Of a DNA stretch of 64,000 nt, positions 8,497 through 17,329 are shown one piece after another (within the stretch, counting starts at the first letter, position 1; every line of letters starts with the position of its first letter). Source of the stretch: Kitasatospora setae KM-6054 (GTDB taxonomy: Bacteria > Actinomycetota > Actinomycetes > Streptomycetales > Streptomycetaceae); NCBI RefSeq assembly GCF_000269985.1, contig NC_016109.1, positions 1 to 64,000 on the forward strand, written 5' to 3'. Below the pieces are notes generated by a model. The model was not told the origin of the DNA. It saw only the letters and a list, made by a program, of their open reading frames with translations, and searched no databases. Made by a program: the position numbers and the translations under genes.

Positions 8497-10917
8497 ATGG
8501 TTTTGATGCCCACCGCCGAGCAGCAGGCGGCCCGTGAGATGTTCGCCGCCGGCGGCGATCTGGCCCTGGTGGCCGGTGCCGGGACGGGAAAGACGTCCAC
8601 CCTGGTCCTGATGGGACAGTCGACGCCGCGTCGGGGCCTGTACGTGGCGTTCAACAAGTCGATCGCCGACGACGCGAAGAGCCGGTTCGGGTCGAACGTC
8701 GAGTGCCGCACGGCGCACTCGCTGGCGTTCCAGAGCGTGGGGCGCAACTACCGTGAACGGATCAGCCGTTCGGCACGCGTGCCGGCCTGGCAGACCGCGC
8801 GCCGGCTCGGGATCGACCGGGACCTGCCGGTGAACTCCACCAGGATCACCGTCAAGCACCAGGCCCGCCTGGTGATGGGGATGGTGCGCCGGTTCTGCTA
8901 CACCACCGACCGTCAGCTGATGGCCCGTCACCTGGAATGGGTCAACGGCCTGGACACCGGCGGGCAGGACTTCGTCGCCCGCGAGCTCCTGCCGTACGCG
9001 GCGCGGGCGTGGGAGGACCTCCAGGACCCGGGAGGGGAGCTGCGGTTCGAGCACGACCACTACATGAAGATGTGGGCTCTGACCTCGCCTGTGCTGGGTG
9101 CGGACTTCGTGCTCCTGGACGAGGCCCAGGACACCAACCCCGTGCTGGAGGAGGTCTTCCTCAACCAGAAGGCGCAGCGGGTATGCGTGGGTGATCCCGC
9201 ACAGCAGATCTACGCCTGGCGGGCGGCGAAGGACGTGATGACCGCGTTCCCCGCCGAACACCTGGAGCTCACACAGTCGTTCCGCTTCGGCCCGGGGATC
9301 GCGGCCGTGGCCAACCGGTGGCTCTGCCATGCGGAGTCCCCGATGCGCCTGGCCGGTTGCGGTCCCGAATCGAGGATCGGCCCGGTGGTGGGAGCCGACG
9401 CGGTGCTGTGCCGCACCAATGCCGACGCTCTGCGGGAGGTGATCGGTTTCCTCGACGACGGCGTGCCGGTCGCGCTCGCCGGCGGCGGTGCGGCAATGGA
9501 GCGGATCGCGCAGGCCGCGCTGGAGCTCAAGGCCGGCAAGCGCACCAGCCATCCGGAGCTGTTCCTGTTCTCCTCCTGGGGCGAGGTGCAGGAGTACGTC
9601 GAGCAGGACAGCGCCGGCTCCGACCTCAAGGCGATCGTGCAACTCGTCGACACGCACGGCCCCGAGGCGATCCTCGCCGCTGCCCAGCGTCTTACCCCCG
9701 AGGAGCAGGCGAAGGTGACGGTGTCGACCGCGCACAAGGCCAAGGGCCGTGAGTGGGACACCGTGCGGATCGCGGGCGGGTTCGAGGCGCCGCCCCTCGA
9801 CGAGGACGGACTGCAGGCCCCGCTGTCCCTGCCCGAGGCGCGGCTGGCCTACGTCGCCGTCACCCGCGCCTGCCGTCACCTGGACATGGAATCCATGGCC
9901 TGGCTCGATGCCTACGAGAAGACCCTCGCCTCCGGGCCCGGCGCGGGCGGGCGGCCCCTGCTCGACCTCAGTCTCACCGGGCAGCTCAAGCACCTCGCCT
10001 CCCCCATGTCCCGGTTCATGGAGCAGCACCTGCCCGACGCCCGCCACGTCGCCGGCGACTACCTGAAGCGGCTGCCCCCGCTTCCCCGTCCCGTACAGCC
10101 CCTGGATGTCGCCCACCCGAAGTTCGACGCCCTCGGCCACGCCATCGACTACCGGCTGCGCCTGTCCCTCGGCCGGGACATGGGAGGCGCTGTTGCGGCC
10201 GGTGTCGATGCCATGCACCCGCGCTGGGAGCTGCCCGGAGCGCCTGCCCCGAAGGTCCGCAGCGCCCTGCACACCGCCGGAGTCGAACTCCTCGACCTCA
10301 CCCGGCGCCACCTCGACAGCGAAGGCACCTACCTGGACGAGGACACGCTCTCACGGCTGTGCTTCGTCGCCGCCTCTTATGAGGACATCTACCGCATCGG
10401 GCGGGTGCATCGCTTCAGCTTCCTCACCCGGGCCGACGAACACACCACCCTGCGCCGCCTCACCGACGCGGTCGACAGCTACGTGCCCGACGACCTCGCC
10501 GTACAGATGCGTCTCGCCCAGGAGCCGTTCGCCGCGCTGCGGGCACTGCCCGAGGCGCAGCGGGTGTGCGGGCCGGTGTTCGCCGGCAGTGGCGACATCG
10601 GCGGCGCGGACGCCGACTTCGTCCTCGGCGGACTGCTGATCGACTGCAAGGCCACCACCCGGCCCCGCCAGCTCGGCGTCGCGGAGATCTACCAGCTCGC
10701 CGGCTACCTGCTCCTGGACTACGACGACGAGTTCGGCATCGACCGCGTCGGGCTGTACCTGTCCCGCCAAGGCCACCTCATCACCTGGACCGTCCCCGAC
10801 TTCCTGCTCCGCCTCGGCACCACCACACCCCTGCCCACCCTGCGGCACAGGCTCCGCGACTTCCTGCACACCGAAGCAGCCGCTCTGGCCAGCCCCATCG
10901 GCAACCGCGTGCGCTGA
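8497..10917 (+). CDS. UvrD/Rep-type SF1 helicase fused to a PD-(D/E)XK-like nuclease domain
   Basis: An 806-aa SF1 DNA helicase. Motif I VAGAGTGKTST is near residue 28. Motif II is LLDEAQDTNP, motif III GDPAQQIYAWRAAKD, motif IV LTQSFRFG, motif V VSTAHKAKGREWD, and motif VI YVAVTRACRHLDM. The C-terminal 250 residues end in GGADADFVLGGLLIDCKATT (D...xDCK), the pattern of a PD-(D/E)XK nuclease as in RecB/AddB-type exonucleases. It probably unwinds and resects duplex ends. The ATG at 8497 follows ATGAGGA. The next gene lies 167 bases downstream in the same direction. In Tn7-like cargo such proteins often serve in phage defence, but a telomere role is equally possible. Confidence 0.85.
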   Translation: MVLMPTAEQQAAREMFAAGGDLALVAGAGTGKTSTLVLMGQSTPRRGLYVAFNKSIADDAKSRFGSNVECRTAHSLAFQSVGRNYRERISRSARVPAWQTARRLGIDRDLPVNSTRITVKHQARLVMGMVRRFCYTTDRQLMARHLEWVNGLDTGGQDFVARELLPYAARAWEDLQDPGGELRFEHDHYMKMWALTSPVLGADFVLLDEAQDTNPVLEEVFLNQKAQRVCVGDPAQQIYAWRAAKDVMTAFPAEHLELTQSFRFGPGIAAVANRWLCHAESPMRLAGCGPESRIGPVVGADAVLCRTNADALREVIGFLDDGVPVALAGGGAAMERIAQAALELKAGKRTSHPELFLFSSWGEVQEYVEQDSAGSDLKAIVQLVDTHGPEAILAAAQRLTPEEQAKVTVSTAHKAKGREWDTVRIAGGFEAPPLDEDGLQAPLSLPEARLAYVAVTRACRHLDMESMAWLDAYEKTLASGPGAGGRPLLDLSLTGQLKHLASPMSRFMEQHLPDARHVAGDYLKRLPPLPRPVQPLDVAHPKFDALGHAIDYRLRLSLGRDMGGAVAAGVDAMHPRWELPGAPAPKVRSALHTAGVELLDLTRRHLDSEGTYLDEDTLSRLCFVAASYEDIYRIGRVHRFSFLTRADEHTTLRRLTDAVDSYVPDDLAVQMRLAQEPFAALRALPEAQRVCGPVFAGSGDIGGADADFVLGGLLIDCKATTRPRQLGVAEIYQLAGYLLLDYDDEFGIDRVGLYLSRQGHLITWTVPDFLLRLGTTTPLPTLRHRLRDFLHTEAAALASPIGNRVR

Positions 10918-11084
10918 GACGGCCGACCCGGTGTGCCCGCCCAGAGCGGGCACACCGGGCGGGCGCACCCGCGGAAGAACACTCCTGCCCGGCAAGGTCC
11001 GAGCTGCTCCGTGCGGGGCGCGGGCGTGTCCACCGAAGCCTGCGCAGTGTTGGACCACCAGAAGATGGCACGGGAGGAGAGCGG

Positions 11085-11552
11085 ATGTCGTACGGGTACA
11101 GCGGCGGTCCCAACTGGCCGATGATCCAAGCCAAGCGGCGGGCCGAGCAGGAAGCCAGTTCGGCCCGGTCCGAGATCTCGGCCAACAGGGCGTCGGCCGA
11201 GCGATGGAAGGCCGCCTTCGAGGCGCTGTCCGGCCACGTGCGGACAGCGGCGGGTCGCAGCGGCATGGCGCACCGCGAGGGCGACAGGTGCGGCTGCCCG
11301 GCCTGCTGGGAGAAGGTCATCGCCGGCCTCGCCCAGGAAGCCGAGGAGAGGGCAGGTGCCGCGGGCGGACCCGGCGCTCACGCCGGTCCGCGTTCTTCGG
11401 CGACCTCTTCGCGCACTACAACCCGCAGCAGTGCCCCTGATCCGGCCCGGGCCCGCTACGCCAGGGCGACGGGGGTCACGTGCAGGGCGTGCAAGGGCTG
11501 GCGGGCCGTGGCCGGCAGGACCTCGAACCACGCCTGGCCGTCGTCCAGGTAG
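11085..11552 (+). CDS. Small hypothetical protein, probably frameshifted at its 3' end
   Basis: Begins MSYGYSGGPNWPMIQAKRRA with a GGGAGGAGAG site just upstream. A helical, Arg/Glu/Ala-rich region follows, then GDRCGCPACWEKVIAGL, a possible small metal site. In the annotated frame the last 60 residues are Ser/Thr/Arg-rich and overlap the convergent nucleotidyltransferase gene. Shifting one frame near 11,385 gives the more protein-like ending AFFGDLFAHYNPQQCP with a stop at 11,440, before the neighbour. I therefore think the true gene is 11,085-11,440 with a one-base break near 11,385. Confidence 0.5.
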   Translation: MSYGYSGGPNWPMIQAKRRAEQEASSARSEISANRASAERWKAAFEALSGHVRTAAGRSGMAHREGDRCGCPACWEKVIAGLAQEAEERAGAAGGPGAHAGPRSSATSSRTTTRSSAPDPARARYARATGVTCRACKGWRAVAGRTSNHAWPSSR

Positions 11553-12301
11553 CGTTCCGCGCTCCGCCAGTAGCGCCAGCCCAGGTCGACGAAGCAGTCG
11601 ACGGCCTCGTCCGCCGTGCCGTACACCAGGTGCTGGCCGTGGACCTCGACGCGTTCGAGTGCCTGGCCGGTGCTCTCCAGGCGGGCAAGGGCGGCGGCCG
11701 CCGCGCGGCGAAGCGGGCTGTTCAGGGCCCAACGGCCCTGGACGTGCGCGGCTGCCCTGGCCGAGGTCGGCCAGGCGTCGGGGAGAGAGAACGCGGCCAC
11801 GGTCACGGCACCTTCAGTGCACAGGCGGTGCAGGTCGATGCGGACCGGTCGTGGGAGCAGGTCGGCGATGGCCTCGTACGAGGGCAGGACGTGGTCGCGG
11901 GGTGCGCGCCCGGCGGCCGGATCGGGTGTGAGCGCGGCAAGCCGCTGCCGGGCTGTGACGACCGGCTCACCGCGCCGCCACAGCAGGGAGAGATCGATCC
12001 CCTCGCTCTCGAGGGCTTTGCGCTCCTGGAACTGGAAACTGACACCGCGTCGACGGCCCCGAAGTGCCTGACGCATCGTCACATAGCTGTCGCGACCGTC
12101 GCAGAAGGCGTCGAGTGACTCCCGCGTCCAGCGTGCGTCGGTGGCGTGCTCGACGACCACGTCCACGTCCCCTACTTCCAGAGCACCCCGGGCGTAGGAT
12201 CCGAACAGGTGGATCTCCTCGACCAGGTTCAACGGCCAAGCCCCCTGCTCCAGCCGGTCGAGCATCTCGACCAGCACTGCGGTCGCCCGCTCGCGCTTCA
12301 T
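11456..12301 (-). CDS. Nucleotidyltransferase-fold protein
   Basis: A 281-aa protein with the minimal nucleotidyltransferase signature near its N-terminus: IHLFGSYARGALEVGDVDVVVE (GS...DxD, about residues 30-50). This is the metal-binding site that transfers NMP to a substrate. The rest is helical and unlike the small MNT antitoxin family, and it is longer than typical MNT proteins. No HEPN partner is adjacent. Its substrate is unknown. The neighbouring minus-strand gene 12,518-13,216 is separated from it by 216 bases that contain a hairpin. Confidence 0.7.
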   Translation of the reverse strand: MKRERATAVLVEMLDRLEQGAWPLNLVEEIHLFGSYARGALEVGDVDVVVEHATDARWTRESLDAFCDGRDSYVTMRQALRGRRRGVSFQFQERKALESEGIDLSLLWRRGEPVVTARQRLAALTPDPAAGRAPRDHVLPSYEAIADLLPRPVRIDLHRLCTEGAVTVAAFSLPDAWPTSARAAAHVQGRWALNSPLRRAAAAALARLESTGQALERVEVHGQHLVYGTADEAVDCFVDLGWRYWRSAERYLDDGQAWFEVLPATARQPLHALHVTPVALA

Positions 12302-12410
12302 GTGTACTGCTTCTCCTCAACTCTTCATGGCCCCGGGGATAATGGGCATGCCGGTGGTGGTCGCCGGTCGATGCGGGCCGTCGGAATCCGGCCGGCGAAC
12401 AGGCACTGTC

Positions 12411-12473
12411 TGCGGTGATCGCTGCGGCGTGGGGCGGGAACCATCTGCCCTTGCTGCGCAGCGATCATCCGCA
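12411..12473. terminator. Imperfect inverted repeat, possible terminator
   Basis: The arms at 12,411-12,426 and 12,457-12,473 pair over 16 bases with a one-base bulge (core TGATCGCTGCG / CGCAGCGATCA). The repeat lies downstream of the gene at 12,518-13,216 and upstream of the nucleotidyltransferase gene. It could be a terminator or an operator. Confidence 0.45.
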
Positions 12474-12517
12474 GTTGCGGCGCTCCTGCCCGGGCGGGCT
12501 GGTGGACTCTGTTTCGC

Positions 12518-13216
12518 TCACGCTTGCCGTGAAAGGACTGCCCGGGCAGCTGTCCGGAACAGGGCGCTCTGGCGGTCGACCGGGCCTGGGCCGAGCTCGC
12601 GCACGTCCCGCCCATCGTAGAACCGGTCCATCCTCTCCGCGGCCTCCCTGCCCTGCCGGTGGCGGTCGCGCTCCAATGCCTCGGCGAACTCGGCCGGGGC
12701 TTCCCTGGTGTCGTGGATGAACACGACCACCACGTGCTCGCTCTCGTGGCCCACGGTCTGTACCCGCCATCCCAGTCGGCGGGCCGCGCGCCGCAGGGCA
12801 GCCCGGATCAGGGGGAGGCCGCCCAACGCCTCGGCCTCGGCCGGGGACAGGTTGGCCTGCAGGGAGCCGCCATAGCCGCCGGCCCCCTCAGGGCTGGTGG
12901 ACTCCAGAACGGGCAGCAGGGCGTCCGACAACGCCACGCACCGTGGGTCCTTCGACATCGGCGGCTTCCTGGCCGAGGGCACGGCGGCCGGTCCCACGGC
13001 CGACCGGGCTGCCGGCCCCGACTCGACGACAGCGGGCGTGTCCAGGTGACGTTCCAGGACGGCCAGGGCCTGGCTCATGCCGTCCTGGTCGAGCCTGGCC
13101 GGCAACAGTCCCGCATCGCCACAGGCGACGACGTGTGCCAGGGCCTTCTGGTAGGACACGGGCCGGGTCTTGGCGAGAGCCTTGGCCAGACGGGTGCGGT
13201 GGGTCTTGGCGGTCAT
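12518..13216 (-). CDS. Hypothetical protein with RLAKALAKTR-type N-terminus
   Basis: A 232-aa protein of unknown function. The N-terminus (TRLAKALAKTRPVSYQKALAHV) forms a basic helical motif that I associate with small actinobacterial plasmid and accessory proteins. A Pro/Ala-rich linker follows, then a basic C-terminal domain with HVVVVFIHDTREAPAEFAEAL and a very Arg-rich tail, which suggests nucleic-acid binding. The ribosome binding site is poor. It is read in the same direction as the long HA helicase, 367 bases downstream of it. Confidence 0.5.
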   Translation of the reverse strand: MTAKTHRTRLAKALAKTRPVSYQKALAHVVACGDAGLLPARLDQDGMSQALAVLERHLDTPAVVESGPAARSAVGPAAVPSARKPPMSKDPRCVALSDALLPVLESTSPEGAGGYGGSLQANLSPAEAEALGGLPLIRAALRRAARRLGWRVQTVGHESEHVVVVFIHDTREAPAEFAEALERDRHRQGREAAERMDRFYDGRDVRELGPGPVDRQSALFRTAARAVLSRQA

Positions 13217-13583
13217 GCGCGTTCCGATCCAGGCCTGCTACGAGCGGAGCACATCCCACCGCGCGATGTCTCCGGCAGACCACTGGATGTGATGGAAGGT
13301 CAGGACCAGTGCCGGGTGCATCCCTTGTGGTCCGGGCGGCGGCCCGGTTTACCCGAGGCGGTGGCCATACAGGGCGGCACGCACCCACAAGTGCGCAGTG
13401 CGGCGACTATACCTCGAACCCGACCGCATCCGTACGTCTCTGGGGAGGGCTTCCGATACTGGTCTTCGTGCGCCGTTGGGTGCGGTTCCCGGTCAGGGAT
13501 CGCGCTCCTCGCGGTCCTGGTGACCGCTGTGGCGGACCGGAGCCGCTGGCCGGCATCCGGCGGCCCGCCATACCGCCCAGTGG
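13217..13583. other. Intergenic region downstream of the long helicase gene
   Basis: 367 bases between two minus-strand genes. No gene is supported, and the plus-strand frames here are extensions of shadow frames. It should contain the promoter for the gene at 12,518-13,216. Confidence 0.4.
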
Positions 13584-16500
13584 TCATCTGCGCACCCACA
13601 CCATGTCCAGGGCTTCCAGTTCTGAGATCAGGAGCGGCGGGAGTTGCCCTCGGAAGACCTTGTCGCGTTGGCGGGCGATCCAGGTGCCGAGGCGGACCTT
13701 GGCGTGCTCGACGCGCTCGACGAATCCGGGCGGGACGTCCAGGTGGCCCTCCCGGTCCCGGAAGGCTCGCGCAGCTTTGATGTAGCGACGGAATTCCGCT
13801 GGCAGTTGGTGGATCGGGGTGAGGGCGGACCGCGGCGGCCGATGGGCTGGCCGGTCCGTTCGGGGTCCGGGCCGTAGGGGCGGCACTGATGGTGGTGCGG
13901 CCATCGACCGGGCGTATGGGGGCTGCCCGCAGCCGGCACTGCCCTGCGCCCTGCGGTACGGCGCGGGCTCGCCCTGTGCGGGGTGGGTTCGCCAGGCTCC
14001 GAGGGCGTCCAGGAGCGCGGTCTGGTGCGCGTCGAGGTTGCCGGTGTCGGCGTGTCGGTTCTGCATGCGCAGCCACGCACCCGGCCGGAAGCGTTCGTCG
14101 CCGGGTGTCCCGGTGCGGTTCACGGGACCGGTGAGGCGGCCGCCGGCTGCCAGGTAGGCGACGAGGCGACGGTATGAGCGCTGCCAGTCCGGCGCCATCC
14201 GCCAGAGCGGGTCCAGTGCGGTGAGCCGTGCTTCCTGATCCGCGGTCAGGTCGGCCTTTCGCTGGCGACGCACCCACGTGCCGAGGTTGTAGTCCTCGAC
14301 CTGCTCGTCGGCGGGAACGGCCAGATGGCCAGTGCGCACGGCAAACGCGCGCGCGTGGGCGTAGCCGCGCTCCCAGGCGTCCTCGTGCTTGTTCCAGATC
14401 ATCCCGAGGGCGTCCAGGTCGTTTCGGCGTCTGGTGGCGAGTCGGCCGGTGGCGTGCAGGTGGCGCTGCCGGGAGAGCCAGCTCGCGAGGGCGCCTTCGG
14501 CAGGGTTGAGGTGGCCGTGCTGTGCGGCGAAGGTCGCGGCCTTGGTGAGCATGCTGGCCCACGGCTCCTCGAATGCTGTCGGCCTGGGCGCGGCCTGCGC
14601 GATGACGGCAGCGGCTGGTGGGGCTGTGGCCTGGTGGTGGGGGGCTGTGTCTGTGCCTGGCGGCGCCGTGCTGCTTCCGGCCGTGGTGTCGGCTGGCTCC
14701 GATCGGGCGCGGTGCGGGAACGGCTGCGGGATCCGGGGGGCGGCCAGCGGGGGGCCGGGCGGTTCTATGGGGCCGGCCGGTTGAGTGAGGGCGGGGTCGG
14801 CGGGGGCTTGGAGGAAGTGCGGGGCCGGGTCGATGCCGAGGGCCCGCAGGGCGGTGAGCTGCCGGCTGGTCAGTTGGGCTGCGTCGCGTTGGCGCTGGCG
14901 GATCCATCGTCCGAGGTGGACCTGCTCGGAGTCGACGGTCTCGCAGTGGCCGGCGGGCACATCCAGGTGGCCTTCGCGCTGGTGGTACTGGCGGGCGGCA
15001 CGCAGTCCGCGGGTGAAGGCTGCGGCGAGTGCGGTGGCGGGGCGGGACAGGAGGATCGTGTGGGGGTGGGCGTCGGGGTGGGTGCGGGCGAGGTGGTGCA
15101 GGAGATGCCGCTGCCCCGGGTGGAGGTCGTCCCGGCGGTTGATCTGGCGGTCGAGCCAGCTGTTCCAGCCGGTGTCGGTGTCGGCCTGCCGGTGGTAGGG
15201 GATCGTCCAGGTGGTGGTCGCGAGTCGGTGACGTAGGTGGGTGTAGGTGTGCTGCCAGCGCAAGCTCCATGGGGGGTTCCACCACGGGTCGACGGCGTTG
15301 AGGGCGTCGACCCGTTCGGACTCCAGGTTGCTGGTGCTCGCTCGTCGGCGCATGCGGGCGAGCCAGGCGCCGAGCGTGGGGTCGCTGCCGGGGATCGTCG
15401 GGTCGAAGGCGAGGCTTCCGGTGCGGGAGGCGGTCGCGGCGGCCCGTTCCAGGTGGTGCTCGAAGCTGTCCGGTGGGTGGGGCCAGGAGATGCCGAGGGC
15501 ATTGAGCGCGACCGCCCGTTCGATGGGCAGTGTCCCGGCCTTGTAGTGGGTGCGGTGACGGCCGACCCAGCAGCCGAGGGGAAATCCTGACGAGTCGGTG
15601 TAGTCGCTGGGCACGTCGAAGTGGTCGTGCCGGTCGACGAAGCGCACCGCCGCGTTCCAGCCGTCCGCCCATTCACCGCTGTCGATCTGGTGGGTGCGCA
15701 GGTCGAGGACGGGGGCGATCTCGTCGGCGCGTTCAGGACCGGGGAGGACAGGGTCTTGGAGGCGGCGGCGGCGGATGCCCGTGAGGCGGTGGAAGACGCG
15801 GTCGTCGTGGTCGCGAAGTCCGGTGAGGACGTCCCACAGGACGGAGAAGTGGGAGGACCACATGGCCTCCCGGGTGGACTGGCCGGGGGCGAGGTAGACC
15901 GGGATGACCAGCGTGGCGATCTTGCCGGAGCCCGGGGGCTGGCGCAGGGCGCGCCCGAGGGACTGGACGATGTCGACGGCGCTGCGTTTGGGGTCGGCGA
16001 ACAGGACGCCGTCGGCGTCGGGGACGTCGACGCCCTCCCCGAGGGTCTTGACGTTGGCCAGGATGGCGAACTGGTAGCCCAGCGGCCCTCGGGTCGTGCT
16101 GCCCAGCAGGGGCATGGTGTCGAACTGACGTAGGCACCGGGCGCGTTGTCGCGGGGTCTGGTTGCTGTGGACGGCCCTGGACCAGATGCGCGGCGGGGTG
16201 TCCTGTTCGCTGATGGCGGCGGCGGTGAGGGGGAGGCTGTCGGCGAAGTTCTGGGAGGCAACGATGCGGCTGTGGAAGGTGACCACGCGGCGCAGTCCGT
16301 AGTCGGCGACGGCTTGCAGGAGGCCCACCTGCAGGGCGGCCAGCCGCAGTCCGTCGTACTCGGGGGTTGCTTCGGCGGTGTGGAGGACCTCGCGCAGGTC
16401 TTCGTCGCGGATGATGGGCACGACGATGCGGTAGTCGGCCAGCAGTTTGCGGTCGATGGCCTGTGCCAGGGTGAGGCGGTAGACCACGGGCCCGTAGATG

Positions 16501-17138
16501 GTGGCGTCGTTCATGGACGCGAGTTCGACCGGGGCCCCGGGCTTGCGCTTGCGTCTGCGTGTGCCGCTGTTCGCCGTCCACAGGCGCGGGGTGGCGGTCA
16601 TGTAGAGGCGCCGGGCAGCGGGCAGGCGCTCGTCGTCGTGGACCGCTCCCCAGTCCTTGCCGCGGTCGCCGCTGGTGTGGTGCGCTTCGTCGGCGACGAC
16701 GATCGCCCATTCGGGCAGGAAGTGCCGACGGTGGGCGAGTTCGAGCACTTCCAGGGAAGCGTAGGTGGCGAAGACCACGGCCGGCCCGGGGCGCTCGGAG
16801 AGCCGGGAGGCGAGGACTTCGGGGTCGGTGGTGAAGACGACATGCCGGGTGATGTCCGGATAGTCGGTGCGGCCGCTGGAGCACACAGCGGTCATGCGGT
16901 GAATGCTGCTGTCCTCGCGCCATCGGCGGATGGTCTGGGCGACCAGGTCCAGGGTGGGCATGAGCACCAGGACGTTGCCCTGCCCGGCGAAGTGCTCGGC
17001 GACCCGGATCGCAATCAGGGTCTTGCCGGTGCCGCACGCTGCGATCACCGTCGCTCTCGGCAGGAGTCCCAGCGTCGCCGTCGCGGCCTCGATCGCCTGC
17101 TGCTGGTGTTCACGCAGTGAGCGCGGTTCCCTGGACAC
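13584..17138 (-). CDS. Long SF2 helicase with many HA repeats
   Basis: A second HA helicase, 1,184 aa from the GTG at 17,138, or 1,234 aa from the ATG at 17,288. The later start is preferred because alignment with the terminal helicase begins there, although neither has a good ribosome binding site. Walker A AACGTGKT, DEAH (VVADEAHHTSGD), YMTATPRLW and QSLGRALRQPPG mark the two RecA domains. The C-terminal 650 residues are at least five HA-type repeats (GHLDVPAG..., GHLNPAEGALASWLSRQR and similar). It is paralogous to the telomere-proximal helicase but about 350 residues longer. It lies divergently from tniQ and so shares the promoter region of the transposition operon. Confidence 0.8.
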   Translation of the reverse strand: MSREPRSLREHQQQAIEAATATLGLLPRATVIAACGTGKTLIAIRVAEHFAGQGNVLVLMPTLDLVAQTIRRWREDSSIHRMTAVCSSGRTDYPDITRHVVFTTDPEVLASRLSERPGPAVVFATYASLEVLELAHRRHFLPEWAIVVADEAHHTSGDRGKDWGAVHDDERLPAARRLYMTATPRLWTANSGTRRRKRKPGAPVELASMNDATIYGPVVYRLTLAQAIDRKLLADYRIVVPIIRDEDLREVLHTAEATPEYDGLRLAALQVGLLQAVADYGLRRVVTFHSRIVASQNFADSLPLTAAAISEQDTPPRIWSRAVHSNQTPRQRARCLRQFDTMPLLGSTTRGPLGYQFAILANVKTLGEGVDVPDADGVLFADPKRSAVDIVQSLGRALRQPPGSGKIATLVIPVYLAPGQSTREAMWSSHFSVLWDVLTGLRDHDDRVFHRLTGIRRRRLQDPVLPGPERADEIAPVLDLRTHQIDSGEWADGWNAAVRFVDRHDHFDVPSDYTDSSGFPLGCWVGRHRTHYKAGTLPIERAVALNALGISWPHPPDSFEHHLERAAATASRTGSLAFDPTIPGSDPTLGAWLARMRRRASTSNLESERVDALNAVDPWWNPPWSLRWQHTYTHLRHRLATTTWTIPYHRQADTDTGWNSWLDRQINRRDDLHPGQRHLLHHLARTHPDAHPHTILLSRPATALAAAFTRGLRAARQYHQREGHLDVPAGHCETVDSEQVHLGRWIRQRQRDAAQLTSRQLTALRALGIDPAPHFLQAPADPALTQPAGPIEPPGPPLAAPRIPQPFPHRARSEPADTTAGSSTAPPGTDTAPHHQATAPPAAAVIAQAAPRPTAFEEPWASMLTKAATFAAQHGHLNPAEGALASWLSRQRHLHATGRLATRRRNDLDALGMIWNKHEDAWERGYAHARAFAVRTGHLAVPADEQVEDYNLGTWVRRQRKADLTADQEARLTALDPLWRMAPDWQRSYRRLVAYLAAGGRLTGPVNRTGTPGDERFRPGAWLRMQNRHADTGNLDAHQTALLDALGAWRTHPAQGEPAPYRRAQGSAGCGQPPYARSMAAPPSVPPLRPGPRTDRPAHRPPRSALTPIHQLPAEFRRYIKAARAFRDREGHLDVPPGFVERVEHAKVRLGTWIARQRDKVFRGQLPPLLISELEALDMVWVRR

Positions 17139-17329
17139 TGAGGAGGCGGTTCCTTCACGGCCGTTGCGACGTGCGGGGCGGCAATGCGGGCAGGCCGCCT
17201 GCCGCCTCGGGCACCTGTCCGGGGTCTCCGATCGGTCGGACCGGCCCTGGAAGGTGCCCGGATGTTCCCGTGATGATACGGCCGACATGCGCTACCGTGG
17301 TGGGCCGGTTGTCCGCCCCGGGGAGCGAT
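17139..17329. promoter_or_regulatory. Divergent control region of helicase and transposition operon
   Basis: 191 bases between the HA helicase and tniQ starts. It contains TCCGATCGGTCGGACCGG, a small palindromic cluster near 17,227-17,244 that could be an operator. No promoter hexamers are convincing. Confidence 0.35.

Noticed and set aside
6045..8747. 900-codon open frame on the minus strand
   Set aside because: It is antisense to the SMC-like ATPase gene, has no family motifs, and has the Arg/Pro/Gln-rich composition typical of shadow frames in very GC-rich DNA.
8047..10311. 754-codon open frame antisense to the UvrD-type gene
   Set aside because: Composition is Gly/Val/Arg/His-rich without motifs, while the opposite strand carries all SF1 helicase motifs.
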